Shown: positions 35,105 through 48,615, numbered from the stretch's first letter. The stretch is 64,000 bases of DNA from Isoperla grammatica (GCA_945910005.1 OX246745.1:43728251-43792250); one strand, 5' to 3'. Notes: generated by a model not told the origin, from the sequence alone. Made by a program: numbers and translations.

Positions 35105-38100
35105 ATTCGGGAATTAAAGGTTATGCTGTGTTTCATGTAATATATTGTTGACGAAAACCCAGTAAGACATGTGCATGTATTAAAGGTTATGCTGTGTATC
35201 ATGTAATATATTGGTGACGAAAACCCAGTAAGACATGTGCATGTATTAAAGGTTATGCTGTGTTTCATGTAATCTATTGTTGACGAAAACCCAGTAAGAC
35301 ATGTGCATGTATTAAAGGTTATGCTGTGTTTCATGTAATATATTGTTGACGAAAACCCAGTAAGACATGTGCATGTATTAAAGGTTATGCTGTGTTTCAT
35401 GTAATATATTGTTGACGAAAACCCAGTAAGACATGTGCATGTATTAAAGGTTATGCTGTGTTTCATGTAATCTATTGTTGACGAAAACCCAGTAAGACAT
35501 GTGCATGTATTAAAGGTTATGCTGTGTTTCATGTAATATATTGTTGACGAAAACCCAGTAAGACATGTGCATGTATTAAAGGTTATGCTGTGTATCATGT
35601 AATATATTGTTGACGAAAACCCAGTAAGACATGTGCATGTATTAAAGGTTATGCTGTGTTTCATGTAATCTATTGTTGACGAAAACCCAGTAAGACATGT
35701 GCATGTATTAAAGGTTATGCTGTGTTTCATGTAATATATTGTTGACGAAAACCCAGTAAGACATGTGCATGTATTAAAGGTTATGCTGTGTATCATGTAA
35801 TATATTGTTGACGAAATCCCAGTAAGACATGTGCATGTATTAAAGGTTATGCTGTGTTTCATGTAATATATTGTTGACGAAAACCCAGTAAGACATGTGC
35901 ATGTATTAAAGGTTATGCTGTGTATCATGTAATCTATTGTTGACGAAAACCCAGTAAGACATGTGCATGTATTAAAGGTTATGCTGTGTTTCATGTAATA
36001 TATTGTTGACGAAAACCCAGTAAGACATGTGCATGTATTAAAGGTTATGCTGTGTTTCATGTAATCTATTGTTGACGAAATCCCAGTAAGACATGTGCAT
36101 GTATTAAAGGTTATGCTGTGTTTCATGTAATATATTGTTGACGAAAACCCAGTAACACATGTGCATGTATTAAAGGTTATGCTGTGTTTCATGTAATATA
36201 TTGTTGACGAAAACCCAGTAAGACATGTGCATGTATTAAAGGTTATGCTGTGTTTCATGTAATCTATTGTTGACGAAATCCCAGTAAGACATGTGCATGT
36301 ATTAAAGGTTATGCTGTGTTTCATGTAATATATTGTTGACGAAAACCCAGTAAGACATGTGCATGTATTAAAGGTTATGCTGTGTATCATGTAATATATT
36401 GTTGACGAAAACCCAGTAAGACATGTGCATGTATTAAAGGTTATGCTGTGTATCATGTAATATATTGTTGACGAAATCCCAGTAAGACATGTGCATGTAT
36501 TAAAGGTTATGCTGTGTATCATGTAATATATTGTTGACGAAAACCCAGTAAGACATGTGCATGTATTAAAGGTTATGCTGTGTTTCATGTAATCTATTGT
36601 TGACGAAATCCCAGTAAGACATGTGCATGTATTAAAGGTTATGCTGTGTTTCATGTAATATATTGTTGACGAAAACCCAGTAAGACATGTGCATGTATTA
36701 AAGGTTATGCTGTGTTTCATGTAATATATTGTTGACGAAAACCCAGTAAGACATGTGCATGTATTAAAGGTTATGCTGTGTTTCATGTAATCTATTGTTG
36801 ACGAAATCCCAGTAAGACATGTGCATGTATTAAAGGTTATGCTGTGTTTCATGTAATATATTGTTGACGAAAACCCAGTAAGACATGTGCATGTATTAAA
36901 GGTTATGCTGTGTATCATGTAATATATTGTTGACGAAAACCCAGTAAGACATGTGCATGTATTAAAGGTTATGCTGTGTATCATGTAATATATTGTTGAC
37001 GAAATCCCAGTAAGACATGTGCATGTATTAAAGGTTATGCTGTGTTTCATGTAATCTATTGTTGACGAAAACCCAGTAAGACATGTGCATGTATTAAAGG
37101 TTATGCTGTGTTTCATGTAATATATTGTTGACGAAAACCCAGTAAGACATGTGCATGTATTAAAGGTTATGCTGTGTTTCATGTAATCTATTGTTGACGA
37201 AAACCCAGTAAGACATGTGCATGTATTAAAGGTTATGCTGTGTATCATGTAATATATTGTTGACGAAAACCCAGTAAGACATGTGCATGTATTAAAGGTT
37301 ATGCTGTGTTTCATGTAATCTATTGTTGACGAAAACCCAGTAAGACATGTGCATGTATTAAAGGTTATGCTGTGTATCATGTAATATATTGTTGACGAAA
37401 TCCCAGTAAGACATGTGCATGTATTAAAGGTTATGCTGTGTTTCATGTAATCTATTGTTGACGAAAACCCAGTAAGACATGTGCATGTATTAAAGGTTAT
37501 GCTGTGTTTCATGTAATATATTGTTGACGAAAACCCAGTAAGACATGTGCATGTATTAAAGGTTATGCTGTGTTTCATGTAATCTATTGTTGACGAAAAC
37601 CCAGTAAGACATGTGCATGTATTAAAGGTTATGCTGTGTTTCATGTAATCTATTGTTGACGAAAACCCAGTAAGACATGTGCATGTATTAAAGGTTATGC
37701 TGTGTTTCATGTAATATATTGTTGACGAAAACCCAGTAAGACATGTGCATGTATTAAAGGTTATACTGTGTTTCATGTTATCTATTGTTGACGAAAACCC
37801 AGTAAGACATGTGCATGTATTAAAGGTTATGCTGTGTTTCATGTAATCTATTGTTGACGAAAACCCAGTAAGACATGTGCATGTATTAAAGGTTATGCTG
37901 TGTATCATGTAATCTATTGTTGACGAAATCCCAGTAAGACATGTGCATGTATTAAAGGTTATGCTGTGTTTCATGTAATATATTGTTGACGAAAACCCAG
38001 TAAGACATGTGCATGTATTAAAGGTTGTGCTGTGTATCATGTAATATATTGTTGACGAAAACACAGTAAGACATGTGCATGTATTAAAGGTTATGCTGTG

Positions 38101-41100
38101 TATCATGTAATCTATTGTTGACGAAAACCCAGTAAGACATGTGCATGTATTAAAGGTTATGCTGTGTTTCATGTAATATATTGTTGACGAAAACCCAGTA
38201 AGACATGTGCATGTATTAAAGGTTATGCTGTGTTTCATGTAATCTATTGTTGACGAAAACCCAGTAAGACATGTGCATGTATTAAAGGTTATGCTGTGTT
38301 TCATGTAATATATTGTTGACGAAAACCCAGTAAGACATGTGCATGTATTAAAGGTTATGCTGTGTTTCATGTAATATATTGTTGACGAAAACCCAGTAAG
38401 ACATGTGCATGTATTAAAGGTTATGCTGTGTTTCATGTAATATATTGTTGACGAAAACCCAGTAAGACATGTGCATGTATTAAAGGTTATGCTGTGTTTC
38501 ATGTAATATATTGTTGACGAAAACCCAGTAAGACATGTGCATGTATTAAAGGTTATGCTGTGTTTCATGTAATCTATTGTTGACGAAAACCCAGTAAGAC
38601 ATGTGCATGTATTAAAGGTTATGCTGTGTTTCATGTAATATATTGTTGACGAAAACCCAGTAAGACATGTGCATGTATTAAAGGTTATGCTGTGTTTCAT
38701 GTAATATATTGTTGACGAAAACCCAGTAAGACATGTGCATGTATTAAAGGTTATGCTGTGTTTCATGTAATATATTGTTGACGAAAACCCAGTAAGACAT
38801 GTGCATGTATTAAAGGTTATGCTGTGTTTCATGTAATATATTGTTGACGAAAACCCAGTAAGACATGTGCATGTATTAAAGGTTATGCTGTGTTTCATGT
38901 AATATATTGTTGACGAAAACCCAGTAAGACATGTGCATGTATTAAAGGTTATGCTGTGTATCATGTAATATATTGTTGACGAAAACCCAGTAAGACATGT
39001 GCATGTATTAAAGGTTATGCTGTGTTTCATGTAATGTATTGTTGACGAAATCCCAGTAAGACATGTGTATGTATTAAAGGTTATGCTGTGTTTCATGTAA
39101 TATATTGTTGACGAAAACCCAGTTAGACATGTGCATGTATTAAAGGTTATGCTGTGTTTCATGTAATATATTGTTGACGAAAACCCAGTAAGACATGTGC
39201 ATGTATTAAAGGTTATGCTGTGTTTCATGTAATCTATTGTTGACGAAAACCCAGTAAGACATGTGCATGTATTAAAGGTTATGCTGTGTATCATGTAATC
39301 TATTGTTGACGAAAACCCAGTAAGACATGTGCATGTATTAAAGGTTATGCTGTGTATCATGTAATATATTGTTGACGAAAACCCAGTAAGACATGTGCAT
39401 GTATTAAAGGTTATGCTGTGTATCATGTAATCTATTGTTGACGAAAACCCAGTAAGACATGTGCATGTATTAAAGGTTATGCCGTGTTTCATGTAATATA
39501 TTGTTGACGAAATCCCAGTAAGACATGTGCATGTATTAAAGGTTATGCTGTGTATCATGTAATATATTGTTGACGAAAACCCAGTAAGACATGTGCATGT
39601 ATTAAAGGTTATGCTGTGTTTCATGTAATCTATTGTTGACGAAAACCCAGTAAGACATGTGCATGTATTAAAGGTTATGCTGTGTTTCATGTAATATATT
39701 GTTGACGAAATCCCAGTAAGACATGTGCATGTATTAAAGGTTATGCTGTGTATCATGTAATATATTGTTGACGAAAACCCAGTAAGACATGTGCATGTAT
39801 TAAAGGTTATGCTGTGTTTCATGTAATCTATTGTTGACGAAAACCCAGTAAGACATGTGCATGTATTAAAGGTTATGCTGTGTTTCATGTAATCTATTGT
39901 TGACGAAAACCCAGTAAGACATGTGCATGTATTAAAGGTTATGCTGTGTTTCATGTAATATATTGTTGACGAAAACCCAGTAAGACATGTGCATGTATTA
40001 AAGGTTATGCTGTGTATCATGTAATATATTGTTGACGAAAACCCAGTAAGACATGTGCATGTATTAAAGGTTATGCTGTGTTTCATGTAATATATTGTTG
40101 ACGAAAACCCAGTAAGACATGTGCATGTATTAAAGGTTATGCTGTGTTTCATGTAATATATTGTTGACGAAAACCCAGTAAGACATGTGCATGTATTAAA
40201 GGTTATGCTGTGTTTCATGTAATCTATTGTTGACGAAAACCCAGTAAGACATGTGCATGTATTAAAGGTTATGCTGTGTTTCATGTAATATATTGTTGAC
40301 GAAAACCCAGTAAGACATGTGCATGTATTAAAGGTTATGCTGTGTTTCATGTAATCTATTGTTGACGAAAACCCAGTAAGACATGTGCATGTATTAAAGG
40401 TTATGCTGTGTTTCATGTAATATATTGTTGACGAAAACCCAGTAAGACATGTGCATGTATTAAAGGTTATGCTGTGTTTCATGTAATATATTGTTGACGA
40501 AAACCCAGTAAGACATGTGCATGTATTAAAGGTTATGCTGTGTTTCATGTAATCTATTGTTGACGAAAACCCAGTAAGACATGTGCATGTATTAAAGGTT
40601 ATGCTGTGTTTCATGTAATATATTGTTGACGAATACCCAGTAAGACATGTGCATGTATTAAAGGTTATGCTGTGTATCATGTAATATATTGTTGACGAAA
40701 ACCCAGTAAGACATGTGCATGTATTAAAGGTTATGCTGTGTTTCATGTAATCTATTGTTGACGAAAACCCAGTAAGACATGTGCATGTATTAAAGGTTAT
40801 GCTGTGTTTCATGTAATATATTGTTGACGAAAACCCAGTAAGACATGTGCATGTATTAAAGGTTATGCTGTGTTTCATGTAATCTATTGTTGACGAAAAC
40901 CCAGTAAGACATGTGCATGTATTAAAGGTTATGCTGTGTTTCATGTAATCTATTGTTGACGAAAACCCAGTAAGACATGTGCATGTATTAAAGGTTATGC
41001 TGTGTTTCATGTAATATATTGTTGACGAAAACCCAGTAAGACATGTGCATGTATTAAAGGTTATGCTGTGTTTCATGTAATATATTGTTGACGAAAACCC

Positions 41101-42445
41101 AGTAAGACATGTGCATGTACTAAAGGTTATGCTGTGTATCATGTAATATATTGTTGACGAAAACCCAGTAAGACATGTGCATGTATTAAAGGTTATGCTG
41201 TGTTTCATGTAATCTATTGTTGACGAAAACCCAGTAAGACATGTGCATGTATTAAAGGTTATGCTGTGTTTCATGTAATATATTGTTGACGAAAACCCAG
41301 TAAGACATGTGCATGTATTAAAGGTTATGCTGTGTATCATGTAATATATTGTTGACGAAAACGCAGTAAGACATGTGCATGTATTAAAGGTTATGCTGTG
41401 TTTCATGTAATATATTGTTGACGAAAACCCAGTAAGACATGTGCATGTATTAAAGGTTATGCTGTGTTTCATGTAATATATTGTTGACGAAAACCCAGTA
41501 AGACATGTGCATGTATTAAAGGTTATGCTGTGTTTCATGTAATCTATTGTTGACGAAAACCCAGTAAGACATGTGCATGTATTAAAGGTTATGCTGTGTT
41601 TCATGTAATATATTGTTGACGAAAACCCAGTAAGACATGTGCATGTATTAAAGGTTATGCTGTGTTTCATGTAATCTATTGTTGACGAAAACCCAGTAAG
41701 ACATGTGCATGTATTAAAGGTTATGCTGTGTTTCATGTAATCTATTGTTGACGAAAACCCAGTAAGACATGTGCATGTATTAAAGGTTATGCTGTGTTTC
41801 ATGTAATATATTGTTGACGAAAACCCAGTAAGACATGTGCATGTATTAAAGGTTATGCTGTGTTTCATGTAATATATTGTTGACGAAAACCCAGTAAGAC
41901 ATGTGCATGTATTAAAGGTTATGCTGTGTTTCATGTAATTTATTGTTGACGAAAACCCAGTAAGACATGTGCATGTATTAAAGGTTATGCTGTGTTTCAT
42001 GTAATCTATTGTTGACGAAAACCCAGTAAGACATGTGCATGTATTAAAGGTTATGCTGTGTTTCATGTAATATATTGTTGACGAAAACCCAGTAAGACAT
42101 GTGCATGTATTAAAGGTTATGCTGTGTATCATGTAATATATTGTTGACGAAAACCCAGTAAGACATGTGCATGTATTAAAGGTTATGCTGTGTTTCATGT
42201 AATCTATTGTTGACGAAAACCCAGTAAGACATGTGCATGTATTAAAGGTTATGCTGTGTTTCATGTAATATATTGTTGACGAAAACCCAGTAAGACATGT
42301 GCATGTATTAAAGGTTATGCTGTGTATCATGTAATATATTGTTGACGAAAACCCAGTAAGACATGTGCATGTATTAAAGGTTATGCTGTGTTTCATGTAA
42401 TCTATTGTTGACGAAAACCCAGTAACACATGTGCATGTATTAAAA
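35105..42445. repeat. 7.3-kb 66-bp minisatellite, about 111 copies
   Basis: The unit contains GGTTATGCTGTGTTTCATGT. Nearly all variation is confined to three positions: TTTCATG/TATCATG, AATATATT/AATCTATT and GAAAACCC/GAAATCCC. Every unit is exactly 66 bp, so a 2433-codon minus-strand frame remains open with 22-residue periodicity (MKHSITF...). Given the unit length, one non-stop frame per unit suffices, so this is not evidence for a protein. The array is AT-rich and unusually homogeneous in length. Confidence 0.97.
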
Positions 42446-42617
42446 ATTTATGGCTAGTAATTATTTTATCCAATTTCATAAAATCACCAAATTTAGGCAT
42501 GGATCGCCATGGACGTAGTTTACGGTTCAATCAGCTATTGTGAGAAATCACTACTGTAACTAAAGGGAAAGTTGAAGTCGCATGACCGACATTAACACCT
42601 CCAGTGTTGACGTCCAC

Positions 42618-43238
42618 GACTATAATGAGCGATCATTGCGACTATAATGAGCCATCATTGCGACTATAATGAGCGATCATTGCGACTATAATGAGCGATC
42701 ATTGCGACTATAATGAGCGATCATTGTGACTATAATGAGCGGTGATTGTGACTATAATGAGCGATCATTGCGACTATAATGAGCGATCATTGCGACTATA
42801 ATGAGCGATCATTGCGACTATAATGAGCGATCATTGCGACTATAATGAGCGATCATTGCGACTTTAATGAGCGATCATTGCGACTATAATGAGCGATCAT
42901 TGCGACTATAATGAGCGATCATTGCGACTATAATTAGCGATCATTGCGACTATAATGAGCGATCATTGTGACTATAATGAGCGATCATTGTGACTATAAT
43001 GAGCGATCATTGCGACTATAATGAGCGATCATTGCGACTATAATGAGCGATCATTGTGACTATAATGAGCGATCATTGCGACTATAATGAGCGATCATTG
43101 TGACTATAATGAGCGATCATTGCGACTATAATGAGCGATCATTGCGACTATAATGAGCGATCATTGCGACTATAATGAGCGATCATTGTGACCATAATGA
43201 GCGATCATTGCGACTATAATGAGCGATCATTGCGACTA
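42618..43238. repeat. 22-bp minisatellite, about 28 copies
   Basis: The unit is close to ACTATAATGAGCGATCATTG plus CG or TG. It contains a short inverted repeat, AATGA-GCGA-TCATT. It begins about 170 bp after the 66-bp array, whose period is exactly three times larger, though no sequence similarity is evident. Confidence 0.95.
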
Positions 43239-44608
43239 CTGTAGAAGGGGCGATATTCTTTGTGGTGCCAAAAAACAGTCCCAGGAACAGCTATTGCATG
43301 ACGGTTCTTCGGACCTCAGAAGATGATGTTGCTGAACCGTGTTATAACGCGCGCCGTACGTTAGTCTTATACACTACTCACTACATCAACCTATTCCATT
43401 CCAAAAGAAAGAAAACTGATTTTGAATGCAAGTCAAACGAACGGCTAGTTAAGAGGTGATCAGAGTTCTTGGCTAATGAGTAAAGGCAACGAACGAGTAG
43501 TTCATGGTTTTGCCCTAAGGCGAAATATTATGACACTTTTGAACACATGTTTTGCAAATGCTAATTTCAATCAAAATCACTGATATAGTTCATCTTTTAG
43601 TCAAACATAAAAGCTATAAAAAGGGATTACAAAGTAAAACTAGACCGTGTATTATTGAAGGTTATGTCGATTGTCAAGACGGCTGCAACGAAAGCACATC
43701 TGTGTAAGACCTGTTTGTCTCGTGTATAATGACTATGTTTGGTAGTTTCTATCCCAGCACGTTTCAAGTAGTCATGTCATTACAGAATACTGTATTGCCG
43801 AGCACGGAGGCCTCGAACCCAGGTGCAGCAACGACAGAGATGACAGCGGTAACAAGCAAGCTCGGCCTGACAATGCCGACCCACATCTGCATGCTGGGAT
43901 TGAGCCCTACCAACAGTCCCAGTAAATTACTTCCTTCCACACTACCAAAATACCGTACTAAACCATTTGTCACATCGAGCAAACGTGGTAGGCCTATACT
44001 AAAGTGATGTAAAATATTGTGATTCTGTGCTCATATTTAAAAAATTGACACAACTCTTAGAAAAATAAGATTTTTAAGAATAAGATTTTTGTGTTGTAAA
44101 AAGAGCCAATCTACCGTCAATAGAATTAAAAAATGACAGATGAGATAAAAATTACGTTCTAGAATATAAAACAACTAGCAGGCTAATTAGAATTCTTGGG
44201 TAGAAAATAACAATATGGGAGTCCTAACGTTAAGAAAAACGGTGTGAGACTTTTAGGGCTAGAAGATGACATTTTGGCTCCATGTATCTGATTTTAGTAA
44301 CGATGGCAATGTACAATGTTTGCATAATATGAAAAGGAAAAAATACGACGTACGATAATATCCAAGCCAAAACAACACAGGGACGCATTAAAGAGACAAA
44401 CGCTAATGCGCCGGCGAAGTTCTAGAGAATCAACTTTGAAAATCCCTAATGCTGCAGGTATAGTTGTCCCAAGACTACCTTGCACATGCTTTCGTCACAG
44501 GCGACTAGTTCGTAGCCAATCAGCGATCGGTATTGGCGCTGGTGTGTCTCGGGCGGTTTGCCGGTTGACTACGACTGCTCCGGATGTGACGAAAGCAGGT
44601 GTAAAGTA
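43239..44608. other. Presumed intronic DNA, nothing firm
   Basis: The minus strand near 43800-43830 reads CACCTGGGTTCGAGGCCTCC, which matches a pol III B box and could be another SINE head. Short frames on both strands around it have no domain. The rest is unremarkable. Confidence 0.4.
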
Positions 44609-44616
44609 ATCTTGGG

Positions 44617-46128
44617 CAGTGGCGGCCCGACCATACAAATTTGGGGCCATGGCCCCGCGAGCGTTAAGGGGTGGGTGGGTGGGTGGGTGGTTGGGTGGGT
44701 GGGTAGGTAGGTATAGTTGGTCGAATCCATAAATTAAAAAGGTTATTGTAAAACAAAAGGAGTTGTAAAGAATATGATAATGCGTATCTACAGAATACTA
44801 ATACAGAAACACTTCTAATACAACAACTTTGCGTAAAATAGAGTACAAAATCATCTTTCCTTAAAAGCCAAAACGATTTACAAACAAAACATTCTAATTG
44901 CGCGCTTAAAAGAAAATAGAGGGCCGTGCCTGTAGCGAGCGTCCTATTACTGTCCACCCCTAATGGACTACCCTAATGATACTATCATGTGAAAAAGACA
45001 TTAAGATCGACATCGACGCTGCAATTGATGAGTTCACTTCCAGGTCTACACTGCTCTCCAAAATTCTGCTGTTTAAATAAGTGTCAAAATCACAAGTGCT
45101 CCTTCTGTTTGGCCAACTTGTATACTTTGCCATATTTATGAAAATATCAGAGTTTTCATGAGTGAACTTTTAACCTGCGTTTAACATTACGAAATATAGA
45201 CCTGCACCAACATGAAAGAAATATTATCATAAGCGTAGTGCCATTATGTTTATAAAATACCATTAACTTTTTTTCATAATCAGGTAAAATCAGATTCAAG
45301 TTTAGCAATGTCATTTGTAAATATTAAACATATTCATTTTGTTACGCCGATAACTTAAGTTTCAATTTTTAAAGGTGTGTATAAAACGTGAAATAACCAC
45401 CTCTGGTGGCCGTGGCATCGCCCCACAACTCTCCTGACTTCGAATCTTCACCCCATCCCATTACGCCATTATGAATACTGTCTAGAATACCTAAATGCGT
45501 ATATACTGATAAAATCCAGTTATCTTGTTTTAAATCTCATATTAATTGTCTACAATAAATTAATTGTCAATATTACATAACACGAATAAAATTAATCATT
45601 TAGAATTTAAATATTACCATGTATATTGGTGAAGTCAGTAATCGTATTTGGCGCTTGCTTACTGTCGGCTCACCAACGTTTCAATTATAATTATGTTTTT
45701 AGTAACACATTTGTGTTAATTAACAACACATAATTTTATTGAAACAACTTTTCTTTTTATTTCATTCTAAACTAATAACGTGTTATGAACATTTTCCACC
45801 CCTCCCTCTTAATCCTATTCAATTTCAAAGAATCGAAAATATGAAATTATTTAAGAGCCATGCATCTATGCATGACACTACAATGGAAGAAAACCTGAAA
45901 AGCAAACACGAGTTACACATTTCCAGACTGCCTCTACTCCTCTACAAACGCTTAAATCCACATTAAAAAAACTCTATAAAAAATTTTCGCCTGCGGCGCT
46001 GTTGTGGGGGCGTCCCCCCCACACCCCCCATTCATTCGCACGCGAAGTCGATTTCCACGCCGTCGGTGGTGGGTGGTGTATGCTACGAATTTGGCCCCGG
46101 GCATATCAAGGGGGTCGGGCCGCCACTG
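44617..46128. mobile_element. 1.5-kb hAT element with 8-bp target duplication
   Basis: It begins CAGTGGCGGCCCGACC and ends GGTCGGGCCGCCACTG, a perfect 16-bp terminal inverted repeat. It is flanked on both sides by ATCTTGGG (44609-44616 and 46129-46136). A GGGT microsatellite (44668-44715) lies near the left end. The interior has no intact transposase. A frame at 45820-45960 is faintly reminiscent of a hAT C-terminus but cannot be assigned. It is presumed to lie in the long wengen-like intron. Confidence 0.9.
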
Positions 46129-46164
46129 ATCTTGGGTCCACTACATAGCTACTATTCGATTCAC

Positions 46165-46290
46165 GACGATGCGTCAATGACAGATCAGTGGGATTCGAAC
46201 CCCGTTCAAAGCGCCTTACGAGTAAGCAAGCCTACAATTACCTCCAAACCAGCCAGTAACCGCCAACTAATAATGTGAGGTGAGGGGGCG
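46165..46290 (-). repeat. tRNA-derived SINE fragment (candidate)
   Basis: The minus strand contains GGGGTTCGAATCCCACTGAT, a perfect B-box and T-arm-like match, preceded by GCTTACTCGTAAGGCGCTTT and TTACTGGCTGGTTTGGAGG. A complete cloverleaf was not found. It lies about 120 bp downstream (in the gene's direction) of the receptor exon's splice donor. Confidence 0.5.
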
Positions 46291-46413
46291 TCGAGACTGC
46301 AGTGCGATCATTTTATCCGCACCGAACACCGAATAACCCGTGAGTAGCGGAGTCGGGAGTTTGCCGACTATTTCCGAGTCGGCCAACCACTAAGAAGAGG
46401 GGTGACGACTTAC

Positions 46414-47044
46414 CTGCCTCGAAGCTGCCCTTGAAGCGTCGCCAGTGCCTCACGTGGTAGATGGAGTAGATCCCGGTGACGAGGAAGAACAGAAGACAGG
46501 CAAAGACAGCGAGTACTAGCACTACTGCTTGCCAGTCCCACACGAGCTTCTCGACGGCTGAGAAGGGCACAGGGGTCGCGTGGACCATCAGGGGCGCAAC
46601 AGAGGTAGTGGGAAGCCGACGCAAAGCCGCCGACTCAGGTACTGGACGAGGTTCCAAGTACATCGGATGAATCTGGAAGCTCTCCGGTTTGATCGCATGA
46701 TGTGCGTGGTGCGCATGATGGGCCTTTGAGTTTAACTGGTGCTTCTCATGCTCGTGGTGATTCTTCCGATGATGTTTATAATGTTTATGTTGTCGTGGCG
46801 TGGTATCGTGTTTGTGAGCGCGCCGAGAGAGGAACGACCAGTCGATGTTCAGCTCGGAGATCGGACCGCATTGAGCGTCCCTGTGGACTTGGCATGGTCT
46901 TATCACAATCTGTCCTGCTTGGCATGCCGTGCAGTTGACGCACCTCTCTCGCTGCTCATGCCAGTACTGGCGCCGGTGAGCGCACAACGATGAGGAGCTC
47001 TCGGGGACCAGCAGCAAGCACAGCCCCAGGGCCAACTGCACTAC
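46414..47044 (-). CDS. wgn: Wengen-like TNF receptor, extracellular and transmembrane exon
   Basis: This 631-bp exon lies between acceptor GTGTTACAG|GTAG and donor GAGGCAG|GTAAG. It starts inside a signal-peptide core (VVQLALGLCLLLVPESSSS). One TNFR cysteine-rich domain with six cysteines follows: LC, RERCVNC, TAC, RPC and AQCG, including IRPCQVHRDAQCGP. Then comes GPISELNIDWSFL and a histidine-rich linker. The membrane segment is WQAVVLVLAVFACLLFFLV, followed by a basic juxtamembrane stretch, YHVRHWRRFKGSFEA. A single CRD with this CQVHRD...CGP and WDWQ...LVLAVFACLLFFL pattern is typical of arthropod Wengen, the receptor for the TNF Eiger acting upstream of TRAF/JNK signalling. The frame is open upstream to 47227, but the acceptor suggests the start codon is in an earlier exon I could not find. 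The tail continues at 22402-22491. Confidence 0.85.
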
Positions 47045-47845
47045 CTGTAACACAAGACTATGCTTCACCTTGCGCGTTATCAATGTATTATCTCCAGTCG
47101 AGCCTCGAGACTCAATCTCTTCCCAAGTCAGCCTCTCCCAAACCCCCATCAAGGAACGGTGCTGCCCAGCTCTTACGAGGGGTGTTGAGGGACTGTGCGT
47201 TGCGTTCGGCCATTCTACTTTTGGCACTGCTAACTTTTGTTATAAATATAAGTTTAAAGCATTTCAGAATTCAGACCTTTTAAGAAATTTCCAAACAAAG
47301 GTACCCGTAAAATGTATTTCTGCTGTGTAGAATTGAAAGGTGATATATAATAATATGATGTTTTGTTTGGAACATCAAATACCATAATGATACAACCACT
47401 TGTTGTGTTGAAGGTAGAGATACATGGGGGTTCCCCCCCCCGCACCCTCCCTAATCTTTATACTAACTCTAACTCACACAAAGACTTCTGATTTGTGGAA
47501 GGTGCCAGGGTTTCATATTTTACCTTCAGATCAACACACTACCCCCTTCCTCTATCCACACACAGCAAAGCCAACAACCTGTACCATCAGTTGAATGAAT
47601 TACATTACTAGGCATAAGATAAGCCCTCTTCCCCCTAAAACCTCAGAGTCTGCCACGATGTGATGTCATAAAAGCGTAATACTCACCTTTGGACAACTTC
47701 GACCTACTTTAAAAGGTACATATTCCCGTCAATGTACAACAAGTAAAATTCTACTACTTTACGGTTTCCAGTGAACGGATGTAATTTTGCGTGTGGACTC
47801 AATCAAGCACCGTCTTTAAGATTTACGACAAGCCGAGCACAGGCA
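47045..47845. other. Upstream flank or intron of the receptor exon, nothing recognised
   Basis: There is no convincing first exon or promoter element on the minus strand. A C-run lies at 47434-47442. Confidence 0.45.
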
Positions 47846-47847
47846 CC

Positions 47848-48590
47848 GCCTGACAGGTCACTGGCTGTGTTGACATAGCTTGACGGGTCACTGGCTGTGT
47901 TGACATAGCTTGACAGGTCACTGGCTGTGTTGACATAGCCTGACAGGTCACTGGCTGTGTTGACATAGCTTGACGGGTCACTGGCTGTGTTGACATAGCT
48001 TGACAGGTCACTGGCTGTGTTGACATAGCCTGACAGGTCACTGGCTGTGTTGACATAGCTTGACGGGTCACTGGCTGTGTTGACATAGCCTGACAGGTCA
48101 CTGGCTGTGTTGACATAGCCTGACAGGTCACTGGCTGTGTTGACATAGCTTGACGGGTCACTGGCTGTGTTGACATAGCCTGACAGGTCACTGGCTGTGT
48201 TGACACCGCCTGACAGGTCACTGGCTGTGTTGACATAGCCTGACGGGTCACTGGCTGTGTTGACATAGCCTGACAGGTCACTGGCTGTGTTGACATAGCT
48301 TGACGGGTCACTGGCTGTGTTGACATAGCCTGACAGGTCACTGGCTGTGTTGACATAGCTTGACAGGTCACTGGCTGTGTTGACATAGCCTGACAGGTCA
48401 CTGGCTGTGTTGACATAGCCTGACAGGTCACTGGCTGTGTTGACATAGCCTGACAGGTCACTGGCTGTGTTGACATAGCCTGACAGGTCACTGGCTGTGT
48501 TGACATAGCCTGACGGGTCACTGGCTGTGTTGACATAGCCTGACAGGTCACTGGCTGTGTTGACATAGCCTGACAGGTCACTGGCTTGCC
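47848..48590. repeat. 30-bp minisatellite, about 25 copies
   Basis: The unit contains GTCACTGGCTGTGTTGACAT. The variable sites are AGCC/AGCT and GACAGG/GACGGG, plus one ACACCGCC. All units are 30 bp, so two minus-strand frames of 256 and 269 codons stay open without meaning. It ends within 25 bp of the MITE at 48616. Confidence 0.95.
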
Positions 48591-48615
48591 CAATTACGGA
48601 AATCAACGGCATCTA

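Noticed and set aside
35095..42396. 2433-codon minus-strand open frame (MKHSITF... repeats)
   Set aside because: It lies wholly in a 66-bp array; a unit divisible by three keeps any stop-free frame open. No non-repeat domain, signal or splice support.
46313..47227. Full 304-codon open frame taken as an intact intronless receptor
   Set aside because: A clear acceptor at 47045 and donor at 46413 delimit the homologous part; residues outside them have no receptor character.
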